Shown: positions 18,635 to 24,948, counted from the first letter of the stretch. The stretch is DNA of 35,497 bases from an uncultured Acidobacteriota bacterium (GCA_902825945.1 CADECY010000015.1:68757-104253), one strand, 5' to 3'. Numbers and translations: made by a program. The notes: generated by a model not told the origin, from the letters alone.

Positions 18635-19231
18635 ACGGTCATCACGCACCACACGAGTGGCTGGCCACCGATCACGCGCTCCAACGGTGCCTCCGGATCC
18701 CGTTGCTGCGCCGCGCACCACTCGACAAAGAGCGCCGCATACGACGAGTTCACGTATTGATCGTGCGAGAATCCGAGCCGCGCGGCGGAAGCGTCGATCC
18801 ATTCCGGCCGACCTTCGAGTTCGAAATAGCATCCGATCGGCGTCTCGTCGAGCGTGGCGATACCCGCCTCGCCCGGCCGCTGAAATTCGGTACGCAACTT
18901 CTCGTAGCGCAACGTGGGTACCAGTCCCAAACGGTCGAGAATCGCCGCGATCTGCGGACCCTGCGCGGTAACGGCCTCGATCTCCTCGCGCGTTTTGTGC
19001 CGCGCCGTCTCCGGTGGACCCTTGAACGTCAGCGTGAAATCGCGCCCCGCCTGCCGCAATCGCAGCAGCTTCCGCTGGCCGCGCAGAACCGCGCCCGGCC
19101 AGTCAGACGATGTTGCTCTCGAAGACCCGGCGCTTGGTGACGCGGAATCCCTGACTGCGCAGGAGATCCAGCGCCGCTTCGGCACCCGGCGCGGGAAGTT
19201 TGATTTCGGTTTCAACGCTCGACTTGGCCAT
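18631..19231 (-). pseudogene. CYTH-domain protein (class IV adenylate cyclase / triphosphatase-like), frameshifted
   Basis: The gene starts at the ATG at 19231 with MAKSSVETEIKLPAPG, containing the ExExK signature of CYTH enzymes (ETEIK). After ...VFESNIV it meets TGA at 19103-19105. The homologous continuation DWPGAVLRGQRKLLRLRQ... runs in a different frame (from about 19104) to the stop at 18631. Removing one base or restoring two at about 19103-19108 rejoins both parts into a ~200-residue protein ending GFSHDQYVNSSYAALFVEW. The family hydrolyses triphosphates or makes cAMP in a metal-filled beta tunnel. It is either a recent pseudogene or an assembly error; the rest of the frame is intact, which favours a very recent or artefactual break. 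Confidence 0.83.
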
Positions 19232-19260
19232 GGCGGGATCGTTAAGATGTAGCAGTCAGC

Positions 19261-19337
19261 GGCCCCGTAGCTCAGCCGGATAGAGCGACTGGCTTCGAAC
19301 CAGTAGGCCGGGGGGGCGAGTCCCTCCGGGCCCGCCA
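19261..19337 (+). tRNA. tRNA-Arg (anticodon UCG), probably damaged
   Basis: A 77-base cloverleaf with encoded CCA. Anticodon stem ACTGG/CCAGT with loop CTTCGAA gives anticodon TCG. The D arm (GCTC/GAGC) is normal. Two lesions are visible. The T-loop reads GGCGAGT where the 3' copy at 22119 reads TTCGAGT, so the invariant T54 and T55 are lost. In the acceptor stem GGCCCCG/CGGGCCC the third pair is C-C. The 3' 50 bases lie in the upstream copy of the 54-bp direct repeat, making this the integration site of the adjacent island. Either a decayed tRNA or base-calling errors beside a G-run. Confidence 0.85.
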
Positions 19338-19341
19338 GATC
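19288..19341 (+). repeat. attL-like direct repeat (tRNA-Arg 3' part)
   Basis: A 54-base repeat beginning ACTGGCTTCGAACCAGT and ending CCCGCCAGATC. It matches 22092-22145 at 52 of 54 positions; the only difference is GG here versus TT there, in the T-loop. It starts at the anticodon stem, a usual crossover site for tyrosine recombinases. Confidence 0.88.
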
Positions 19342-19367
19342 GTTTTGGGTGGATCAATCTGTCGGCT

Positions 19368-19802
19368 TCAGCCATTCGGTGGACAATCCGTTCCTGGGGG
19401 CGGGATGACCCACCGCGCCTCGCGTGCGAACCATCGCCTTATGCTGGTCGTCTTGGTGCCGACAACCTTGGCATGCGCACTCTCTTCAGGCAACGGGTCC
19501 GGGCGGACCTCCTGCTGTCTGGAGCGAAATTGCCCAGCCGTCAACGAGGCGAGCCCGTATTCTGAATGGCCCACCATGACTCGTGCCGGGGTATCGCCCT
19601 CAGCTTCGATGACATCAAGCCGGTACACGGACATGGGATCTCCGTCACTATCATCCTCGAACGCCGCTGAGCTCGGGCGAAACCTCCCCGCGTTCTTGTC
19701 TTCGACGAAGTGCCTTGGTGGGATTCGGCGAAGCAATGCTACATCGTCGCCGATGTCCGTGCCGCCCCGATCACCTGCAGGACCTCGAAAGGGTTCAGAC
19801 AC
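19368..19802 (-). CDS. Island protein 4, unrecognised (144 aa)
   Basis: A 144-residue protein with a GTG start at 19802, three bases after the preceding stop, so it is the last gene of the island operon. I do not recognise a named domain. Visible features: LLRRIPPRHFVEDKN, RPSSAAFEDD, MSVYRLDVIE, a GHSEYGLASLTAGQ segment, and a C-terminal ARWVIPPP. It has no signal peptide or membrane segment. Conserved-looking Pro, Arg and Trp positions and the tight coupling argue that it is real. From memory, similar short proteins occur beside island or toxin genes in diverse bacteria, but that is unverified. Its end lies 26 bases from the attL-like repeat. Confidence 0.72.
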   Translation of the reverse strand: MSEPFRGPAGDRGGTDIGDDVALLRRIPPRHFVEDKNAGRFRPSSAAFEDDSDGDPMSVYRLDVIEAEGDTPARVMVGHSEYGLASLTAGQFRSRQQEVRPDPLPEESAHAKVVGTKTTSIRRWFAREARWVIPPPGTDCPPNG

Positions 19803-19805
19803 ACT

Positions 19806-20363
19806 TCAATCCACACGTTCACTGTTGGACAAGCGGTGAATCCAACCTTTGAGCTCGCCCATGGATGCTGGCAATGGGCAATCGTCACCCGTTTCGGCCG
19901 CTGCATCGGCGGCGAAAAAGGACACATTGGGCACTGCAACATAGATTTCGAGATCGATGTTGTTCATGTGCCACTCCAACTGGAGGCCGCCACCAACTCG
20001 TGGTACCACATGTGGCGTTGGAGTGTCTCGCTCCATGACACGGAGCGTCAGATCAAGGGCCGCGAATACGTTCTGCGGATCGATCGGTCTTGCGGAGTAT
20101 GAGTCCCACCCAGTCCGAAGCGTGAGCAATTGGATCAGCTTTCCGGCCGTCTCCTTAATCCGAGGGGACCCATGGCTCTTCGGCATCACCAAGCGGCGTC
20201 GAGGTGGCGCTGTCTCCGACAGAATCGCGGGGCTAGCCGTTAATGGAGGGGCGACAGCGTCTTGCGTCAGAAATCGGCTTGAGTGTCCCGAATCCGTCCA
20301 GGAGACCGTCCGCCAAGGTACAAAGGATAGGAAGTCGTTGGGCGCCACGAAGGCATGAGTCAT
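19806..20363 (-). CDS. Island protein 3, unrecognised (185 aa)
   Basis: Start taken at the ATG at 20363, which overlaps the stop of the TIGR04255 gene by one base (TAATG). An in-frame extension to 20429 would run inside that gene and is rejected. The N-terminal ~60 residues are Pro/Ser/Thr-rich and variable. The C-terminal part is ordered: LIQLLTLRTGWDSYSARPIDP, then VPRVGGGLQLEWH and NNIDLEIYV. The GWDSY-x-A-x-P-x-x-P and GGxQLEW patterns look like a conserved core of unknown function. No membrane segment. Coupled expression with the TIGR04255 protein suggests a complex or shared pathway. Confidence 0.75.
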   Translation of the reverse strand: MTHAFVAPNDFLSFVPWRTVSWTDSGHSSRFLTQDAVAPPLTASPAILSETAPPRRRLVMPKSHGSPRIKETAGKLIQLLTLRTGWDSYSARPIDPQNVFAALDLTLRVMERDTPTPHVVPRVGGGLQLEWHMNNIDLEIYVAVPNVSFFAADAAAETGDDCPLPASMGELKGWIHRLSNSERVD

Positions 20364-21181
20364 TAAAATCTCTCCCAAATGTTGTGCATTTCGGTCGTCG
20401 TCAATTCGGTGAATCCCCTGACTACCCATTCTCGCCCAAGATCCAGGAAGTCAAGCACAGCATCCACGTCACTTCCCGTTGGCCGCCCCCGAGCGGTGAG
20501 GTTGAGCACGAATATCGCCGCCCCATCCGTCAACTTCCGGGCTGACCGCAATTCCGCCTGTAGTCTGCCAATCGGCCGACCCGATGCATCGGGAATTCGG
20601 AAACGGAGGCGTATGCTCGCGTCTTCGGGCACAGGCAGGAACTTGTCGCTCCCGGCCCAGCAGGTCCAGTTCCGAAGGATCTTGTCGATCTGGCTGTGCG
20701 ATTCCCAGACCCCGATCGCCGGTTCGATGTGGTTGACGTAGGTGACCTCACACTGGTTCACGTTGATCGATCCGAGCTTCTCGGTCTCGATGAACTCTTG
20801 AAACAGAGCAAAGTCCTGCTCGAACTGCTTTCGCAACGGCTCATAGTTAGGGTACGAGACGTCAGCCACCTTTCGCCAGTTCCTGATAAAACGGTCCCGC
20901 TGAACTTGGATCAGTTCACTCCTTGGACGATTGAGGAACCACGCCCGCGATTCAGGTTTCGGCTCGAACGCGATTTCGATCGGCGATGGCGGCTGAACAT
21001 CGAACTTCTCGATCGCCGGGCCCAACAGGGGGTGCTCCTCAATGAGAGGCAGATTCGAACGATACTTGTGCCAGAGCAGGCCCAGATGGGGAGTCAGCAG
21101 TCCCTCGATTTCGTCGAACTGAACTCCCAGAACAGTTTCGACGACGGGAGGATTCTTGAACTTCGGCAGCGGCACGTTCAT
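20363..21181 (-). CDS. TIGR04255-family protein (272 aa)
   Basis: Starts at the ATG at 21181 (MNVPLPKFKNPPVVETVLGV) with a weak GGGA upstream; a GTG at 21223 would add 14 residues. Family-like features: the N-terminal NPPVVETVLGVQF, QVQRDRFIRNWRKV with a following YPNYEPLRKQF, CEVTYVNHI in the middle, and the C-terminal FLDLGREWVVRGFTELTT with MHNIW. This is the pattern of TIGR04255, a sporadically distributed cytosolic family of unknown biochemical function. It is TAATG-coupled to the next gene. The gap to the Ntn-hydrolase gene upstream is about 154 bp and holds hairpins, so it may have its own transcript or a processed one. Confidence 0.85.
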   Translation of the reverse strand: MNVPLPKFKNPPVVETVLGVQFDEIEGLLTPHLGLLWHKYRSNLPLIEEHPLLGPAIEKFDVQPPSPIEIAFEPKPESRAWFLNRPRSELIQVQRDRFIRNWRKVADVSYPNYEPLRKQFEQDFALFQEFIETEKLGSINVNQCEVTYVNHIEPAIGVWESHSQIDKILRNWTCWAGSDKFLPVPEDASIRLRFRIPDASGRPIGRLQAELRSARKLTDGAAIFVLNLTARGRPTGSDVDAVLDFLDLGREWVVRGFTELTTTEMHNIWERF

Positions 21182-21298
21182 TTTCCCGATACCATTCAAA
21201 GCTTCAACTGTAGCACGCGTCACGGTCTCCCCGGCGTTTGCATGTGGCTTTCATCTGACCGATGAGACTGGCGACTCCGGGGCTGTGCCCCCCCTCCT

Positions 21299-21334
21299 GG
21301 AGGCGATAGCGTCCCTGAGGAGATGGACGCCTCC
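21299..21334. other. Hairpin in the gap between the Ntn-hydrolase and TIGR04255 genes
   Basis: GCGTCC at 21309-21314 pairs with GGACGC at 21325-21330, extended by GGAG (21299-21302) with CTCC (21331-21334) past a six-base bulge. A second small hairpin, GGGGC-TGT-GCCCC, lies at 21279-21291. No T-run follows on the minus strand, so this may be a processing or attenuation structure rather than an intrinsic terminator. Confidence 0.45.
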
Positions 21335-21335
21335 A

Positions 21336-22067
21336 TCACCTATCCGGGCTAGGTTCCAGAACGCTGCGGGCCTCTATGGTTTTCATTTGCAGAACGCTCA
21401 GGCCCTTGTCTCTCGTGATCGTTACCACATCGACCGGGCCCCCGACATCGCACATCCCCAGGTGCCACCCTTGGATTCGCGAAGTCGCTTGGATTGCAAA
21501 AACCGAGAAGTCGATGCAATCTTGGAGGGCCATCAGCCGGAATGGAATTCCGCGCGCAAGGTATTCGGCGTGTTCGGTCTGACCGCCGTGGAAAACTCCA
21601 AACTTGCTTGGCAACGCTACTTCGATCGGGTGGGGGTCGGGGACTGAAAGTGAAAACAACCGCCCATCGTCCTCTCCCTCGTCAAATCCAGCAACCACAA
21701 GGTGCATTGGCTCTGCATTGCTTTGATGCTTCCAAGATTTTGCAAGGCACTGCCCGAGGTGCCGCGCGAATGACTTGACTGACTGCCGTTTTCCCAAAAA
21801 AATCACCTCAGACTCGTCGAGACAACTGGCCGGGCCCTTCAAGAATTGTGGATCTAGGCTCGCCGTTCCCCAGGTCAGGGCCGCGAGGAATGGCTGGTTG
21901 TCGGTTCGCAGGATCTTCTGGGCACTATCCATGAATGAATTCACCTTGAGGAGTACCGTTTCACCAGAGGGTCCAAGAGCCTGTGGATGGGTGTGGGTGA
22001 AAGTGTTTCGGCTGTCAGCGGCTAGAACTATACCTTCAGGCCCCATCACCGCAATCACTAGCGACAT
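21336..22067 (-). CDS. Proteasome-like Ntn hydrolase with Ser as second residue (243 aa)
   Basis: Start at the ATG at 22067 (MSLVIAVMG); a TTG two codons upstream is less likely. GPEGIVLAADSR aligns with the N-terminal strand pair of proteasome beta subunits and HslV, which places Ser2 on the catalytic Thr1 and D18 on the conserved Asp17. A Lys in VLLKVNSF could match Lys33 after a short insertion. Further family-like segments are MHLVVAGFDEG and, near the C-terminus, DVGGPVDVVTIT. Removal of Met1 would expose an N-terminal Ser nucleophile without any propeptide. A stand-alone threonine-protease-fold enzyme lacking an ATPase partner and sitting in an island is unusual. Peptidase activity is inferred from fold; it could be another Ntn amidohydrolase or a non-catalytic homologue. 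Confidence 0.78.
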   Translation of the reverse strand: MSLVIAVMGPEGIVLAADSRNTFTHTHPQALGPSGETVLLKVNSFMDSAQKILRTDNQPFLAALTWGTASLDPQFLKGPASCLDESEVIFLGKRQSVKSFARHLGQCLAKSWKHQSNAEPMHLVVAGFDEGEDDGRLFSLSVPDPHPIEVALPSKFGVFHGGQTEHAEYLARGIPFRLMALQDCIDFSVFAIQATSRIQGWHLGMCDVGGPVDVVTITRDKGLSVLQMKTIEARSVLEPSPDR

Positions 22068-22073
22068 GGGCAA

Positions 22074-22079
22074 AGTATA
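22074..22079 (-). promoter_or_regulatory. Putative -10 box of the island operon, leaderless arrangement
   Basis: TATACT (5/6) on the minus strand lies exactly six bases before the ATG at 22067, and no Shine-Dalgarno is present, so transcription should begin at the start codon. The -35 region falls within the 54-bp tRNA-derived repeat at 22092-22145; no strong -35 is seen (best TTCGAA at 18-bp spacing). Confidence 0.5.
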
Positions 22080-22091
22080 TCATTGCGTGCC

Positions 22092-22145
22092 ACTGGCTTC
22101 GAACCAGTAGGCCGGGGGTTCGAGTCCCTCCGGGCCCGCCAGATC
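22092..22145 (+). repeat. attR-like direct repeat (tRNA-Arg 3' fragment)
   Basis: A 54-base copy of the anticodon-stem-to-CCA part of the tRNA-Arg plus AGATC. It keeps the normal T-loop TTCGAGT. It is not a complete tRNA because D arm and 5' acceptor strand are missing. Its last two bases are shared with the stop codon of the cupin gene. Confidence 0.88.
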
Positions 22146-22506
22146 ATTCGTCCCGATGCACGGTCCCCGGACTGAACGCTGGCGCGCACACCGCAACATA
22201 CTCCGCCCCGCCCGGCTCCGGACTCGAATAGCGCACCCACTCGCCCTTCGGTGTGATCACCGCCTGTCCGGCCCGGACCTCGAGCACCCCGTCCCGAGTC
22301 TCCACGCGCAGCATTCCCTTGAGCACCAGCGTGTACTCGTCGAACTCCGGCGTCTGCCCCGGTTCCACCCAGCCGTCCGGACTCACCATGTGCGCGACGC
22401 TCACTGCCTCGGTCCCAGAGTTCACTCGTCCGACGAATTCGGCGATCCGCTTCGGCTTGTTGCCAGCCGCGGCGATGACAGTGGGTCCGGAGATCAGTTG
22501 CGCCAT
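22144..22506 (-). CDS. Small cupin-domain protein
   Basis: A 120-residue single-domain cupin started at the ATG at 22506 (MAQLISGPTVI); longer extensions upstream run through the RHH gene. Cupin-type core: VSPDGWVEPGQTPEFDEYTLVLKG, then VRAGQAVITPKGEWVRY and a C-terminal strand. The classical two-His metal motif is not obvious: the motif-1 region has PEFDE with one Glu and motif 2 has no His. Sugar- or small-molecule binding is as likely as catalysis. The stop codon abuts the attR-like repeat, so the original neighbour was the tRNA-Arg gene. Confidence 0.85.
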   Translation of the reverse strand: MAQLISGPTVIAAAGNKPKRIAEFVGRVNSGTEAVSVAHMVSPDGWVEPGQTPEFDEYTLVLKGMLRVETRDGVLEVRAGQAVITPKGEWVRYSSPEPGGAEYVAVCAPAFSPGTVHRDE

Positions 22507-22531
22507 GAAGCTCAGTATGGCACGGCGCGAC

Positions 22532-22768
22532 CTAACGGGACTTGCGGGTTCGCCGCTCCGCCGCGTCCGCGCGGTCCAGCAACTCGAGGCCACGGGCGGC
22601 GCTACCTCGAGCGGCGAGCGCACGAAAGCGGGTTTCCGCGTCGAACTGCGCCAGCGCGACAGTAGCCCACTCATCCACCAACCGGTTCATGCTCATCCCG
22701 CGGCTCTCCGCCAAACGCCGCAATCTTTCGTGCTTTTCACTGGGAATTCTCAATGTCAGTACACTCAT
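22532..22768 (-). CDS. Ribbon-helix-helix antitoxin
   Basis: A 78-residue protein starting at the ATG at 22768, which overlaps the PIN toxin stop by one base (TGATG). The N-terminal MSVLTLRIPSEKHERLRRLAESRGMSMNRLVDE is a ribbon-helix-helix DNA-binding motif: one strand and two helices. The C-terminal half is Ala/Arg-rich and would wrap the toxin. By family behaviour it binds the PIN protein and the operon's own promoter. The antitoxin lies downstream of the toxin, the reverse of the common vapBC order. Confidence 0.88.
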   Translation of the reverse strand: MSVLTLRIPSEKHERLRRLAESRGMSMNRLVDEWATVALAQFDAETRFRALAARGSAARGLELLDRADAAERRTRKSR

Positions 22769-23187
22769 CACAACTCCTTCAGCAGTTCCGCCGGGGTCAC
22801 CACCCGGATCGACGGAAAATGCAGTTCCCCGGACCTGAGATCTTTTACGTTATTGGTCACGATCGCCGAAGCTGAACCGGCCACGGCTAGTTCGACCAAA
22901 TGGTTGTCTCCTTCATCCCGCAAATTCGGCCTCCAACTATAGTAAACCTCGACCCACTCGCCCACACTGGCCAATGAGGCCAACACTTCGAGACGATCGT
23001 GGGCGGTCATTGGCGATCGCGCAAACACTCCTGGGCGCCTGACGAGATCCTCGTACTCCAGGAACAATGCCGTACCGATCAGAGGCTTCACCGAGCCCGT
23101 GAGGCAGGCCCGAAGCACCTTCCGATTCACTCCGGATGTCAGCATCGCACCGGCGACCACATTGGTATCGATTACGGCGCGCACCAC
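22768..23187 (-). CDS. PIN-domain toxin (VapC-like ribonuclease)
   Basis: A 139-residue PIN domain of the 'putative toxin-antitoxin, PIN family' type. Starts with GTG at 23187 (a second GTG follows directly). Acidic metal-site residues are in place: D7 (VIDTNVV), E44 or E46 (EYEDLV), D94 (DEGDNHLVELA) and the late VTNNVKDL. The family cleaves RNA, often tRNA, when freed from its antitoxin. No Shine-Dalgarno; a TATCAT -10 ends six bases before the GTG, again a leaderless layout. The pair lies just outside the tRNA island and may stabilise this accessory region. Confidence 0.9.
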   Translation of the reverse strand: MVRAVIDTNVVAGAMLTSGVNRKVLRACLTGSVKPLIGTALFLEYEDLVRRPGVFARSPMTAHDRLEVLASLASVGEWVEVYYSWRPNLRDEGDNHLVELAVAGSASAIVTNNVKDLRSGELHFPSIRVVTPAELLKEL

Positions 23188-23192
23188 GGTCC

Positions 23193-23216
23193 GATGATAT
23201 CACGGGTGCTATCATC
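23193..23216. promoter_or_regulatory. Inverted repeat formed by two divergent -10 boxes; possible TA operator
   Basis: GATGATA at 23193-23199 and TATCATC at 23210-23216 form a perfect 7-bp inverted repeat with a 10-base spacer. Each arm contains TATCAT on its own strand: one six bases before the PIN toxin start (minus), the other 33 bases before the amidohydrolase ATG (plus). The site can be a pair of back-to-back promoters, an antitoxin operator, or both. Confidence 0.55.
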
Positions 23217-23248
23217 CGGTCCCTTCCCGCCTCGCCCCCAGATGCGAG

Positions 23249-24352
23249 ATGATCAAACCCATGAGAGCGATCCTTCTGCTGACCCTTGTGGCCGCCGCGG
23301 CCATCCTCGCCCAAACCAAGTTCGGCGTAAGCGTCAAGCCCGGACCCATGGATTCGGTCCTGCTCAAGGACTATGCGCCCGACTCCTCGGTCGTCGCGCC
23401 CGAAACCAAAGTCGACAAAGCGCGATTCCCCGTGATCGATGTCCACACGCACACCTCGCAGAGCCACATCAAGACGTCTGCCGATGTCGCGGACTGGGTC
23501 AAGACGATGGATGAAACCGGCGTCGAAACCACGATCGTCTTCACCGGAGCCACCGGAGCCGAGTTCGATCGCCAGGCCGAGCTGTTCAAGCCCTACGGCA
23601 AGCGCTTCCAGGTCTGGTGTTCGCTCGAAGGTGGCGACGTGAACGCATCCGATTGGCCCGAGCGAGCCGCACGCGAACTCGAACGCTGTTATCGGAAAGG
23701 CGCTCGCGGAATCGGCGAACTCACCGACAAAGGCTCCGGCATGCAACGCGGCGCGCAGCCCCGCGCCAAGCGCCTCCATCCCGATGATCCGCGTCTCGAC
23801 GCCGTTTGGAAGAAGTGTGCCGAACTGAAGATTCCGGCCAACGTCCACATCGCCGACCATCCCTCCTGCTGGAAGCCGCTCGGCCCGAATCAGGAGCGCA
23901 CTCCCGACTTTCAGCACTTCAATCTCCATGGCAAGGACGTTCTCTCCTACGAGGAACTGCTCGAGCGCCGCAATCGGATGCTGGCCCGCCATCGTGGAAC
24001 CACTTTCATCGCCTGCCACCTCGGCAACCAGGGCAACGATCTCGGCGCGCTCGGGAAAGTGCTCGACGCGCATCCGAACCTCTACCTCGACATCTCCGCG
24101 CGTGACTACGAGATCGGACGCCAGCCGCGCGGCTCCGCCAAGTTCCTCGGCAAGTATCAGGACCGCGTTCTGTTCGGCACCGACATGGAGCGTGCAGCCA
24201 CGATGTACCGGAGCTGGTGGCGCCTTCTCGAAACCGCCGACGAATACCTGCCTGGACGCATCTGGTGGCGCTATTACGGATTGGAGTTGCCCGAACCCGT
24301 CCTTCGCAAGCTTTATCGCGACAACGCTCTCAGGATTCTCGCCTGGAACTGA
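23249..24352 (+). CDS. Secreted amidohydrolase_2 family protein
   Basis: A 367-residue protein with a signal peptide (MRAILLLTLVAAAAILA, after an optional MIKP). The TIM-barrel metal site starts with H66 and H68 in VIDVHTHTS; later ligand candidates are in NVHIADHPS, FIACHLGNQ and the final FGTDME. This is the amidohydrolase_2 layout (decarboxylase/lactonase-like). Start 23249 is kept for lack of a better signal; 23261 is possible. It precedes a secreted cytochrome c gene by 46 bases. Substrate unknown. Confidence 0.88.
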   Translation: MIKPMRAILLLTLVAAAAILAQTKFGVSVKPGPMDSVLLKDYAPDSSVVAPETKVDKARFPVIDVHTHTSQSHIKTSADVADWVKTMDETGVETTIVFTGATGAEFDRQAELFKPYGKRFQVWCSLEGGDVNASDWPERAARELERCYRKGARGIGELTDKGSGMQRGAQPRAKRLHPDDPRLDAVWKKCAELKIPANVHIADHPSCWKPLGPNQERTPDFQHFNLHGKDVLSYEELLERRNRMLARHRGTTFIACHLGNQGNDLGALGKVLDAHPNLYLDISARDYEIGRQPRGSAKFLGKYQDRVLFGTDMERAATMYRSWWRLLETADEYLPGRIWWRYYGLELPEPVLRKLYRDNALRILAWN

Positions 24353-24398
24353 CCGGACTGGCATTCCGATTGCCCTCTCGAAACCGGAGGTCATCGAA

Positions 24399-24905
24399 AT
24401 GCGTTCCGTCACCATCGGTCTTTTGCTCACCGCGGGAGTCGCCCTGGGGCAACCGGCTCAAGCCAAGCGCGGCATGGCGCTGTTCTGGGAGTCGCCTGAC
24501 GCTGGATCCCGCTGTGGAGCGTGCCATTCCCTGGAAGGCCGTGGTCAGGCCATCGCGCCGGACCTTCGCCGGCTGGCCGGGCTGAGTCCGCGCGGCATCA
24601 AGACCGCGATTCTCTCCACCGTCACCGAATACGTGGTCACGCCGAAGCTGAAGTCCGGCAAGGCGTTTCCGGCTCTCAAGGGGGAAGAGACCGACAAGAC
24701 GATCGTTTTGTGGGACCTCTCGACCACCCCGCCGCAGGCCAAGCAGACGGATAAATCCGAGGTCCTCGGCTACGGAACCAACACCACCTGGAAGCATCCG
24801 CCATCGTCGGCAAACCTGACCACCAAGCATCTGGCCGACGTGATCGCCTATCTCCGCTTCGTCACCAAAGGCGACACGCGCGGAGTGAGCGAAGACGACC
24901 TGTAG
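24399..24905 (+). CDS. Secreted monohaem cytochrome c
   Basis: A 168-residue protein with a strong Shine-Dalgarno (GGAGG, 24386-24390) and a signal peptide (MRSVTIGLLLTAGVALG). One haem site, CGACH (C39, C42, H43). There is no Met anywhere after the haem motif, so the distal ligand cannot be Met; His in TTWKHPPS or TTKHLAD is possible. The C-terminal HLADVIAYLRFVTKGDTRGVS is a typical closing helix of this cytochrome group. It should carry electrons in the periplasm; partner unknown, perhaps the adjacent secreted enzyme. Confidence 0.9.
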   Translation: MRSVTIGLLLTAGVALGQPAQAKRGMALFWESPDAGSRCGACHSLEGRGQAIAPDLRRLAGLSPRGIKTAILSTVTEYVVTPKLKSGKAFPALKGEETDKTIVLWDLSTTPPQAKQTDKSEVLGYGTNTTWKHPPSSANLTTKHLADVIAYLRFVTKGDTRGVSEDDL

Positions 24906-24948
24906 GCGTCAAACCGCGCACCCAGGCAACCGCTAGCGCCCGTTGAGC

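Larger units (their letters stand above)
19288..22145. mobile_element. Small tRNA-Arg integrated island without integrase
   Basis: About 2.8 kb bounded by the two 54-bp copies of the tRNA-Arg 3' segment. Before integration the tRNA would have lain directly against the convergent cupin gene, whose stop overlaps the outer repeat edge. Inside are four minus-strand genes only: a proteasome-like Ntn hydrolase, a TIGR04255-type protein and two small unrecognised proteins. No integrase, excisionase, transposase or origin is seen. The region looks less GC-rich than its flanks by eye, as expected for acquired DNA. Confidence 0.82.

Noticed and set aside
22092..22137. Second tRNA-Arg gene
   Set aside because: Only anticodon stem to CCA is present; the D arm and 5' acceptor strand are replaced by unrelated sequence, so it is a repeat of the 3' part.
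22937..24430. 497-codon minus-strand frame across the amidohydrolase
   Set aside because: Runs through the PIN gene and the whole amidohydrolase without recognisable motifs; shadow.
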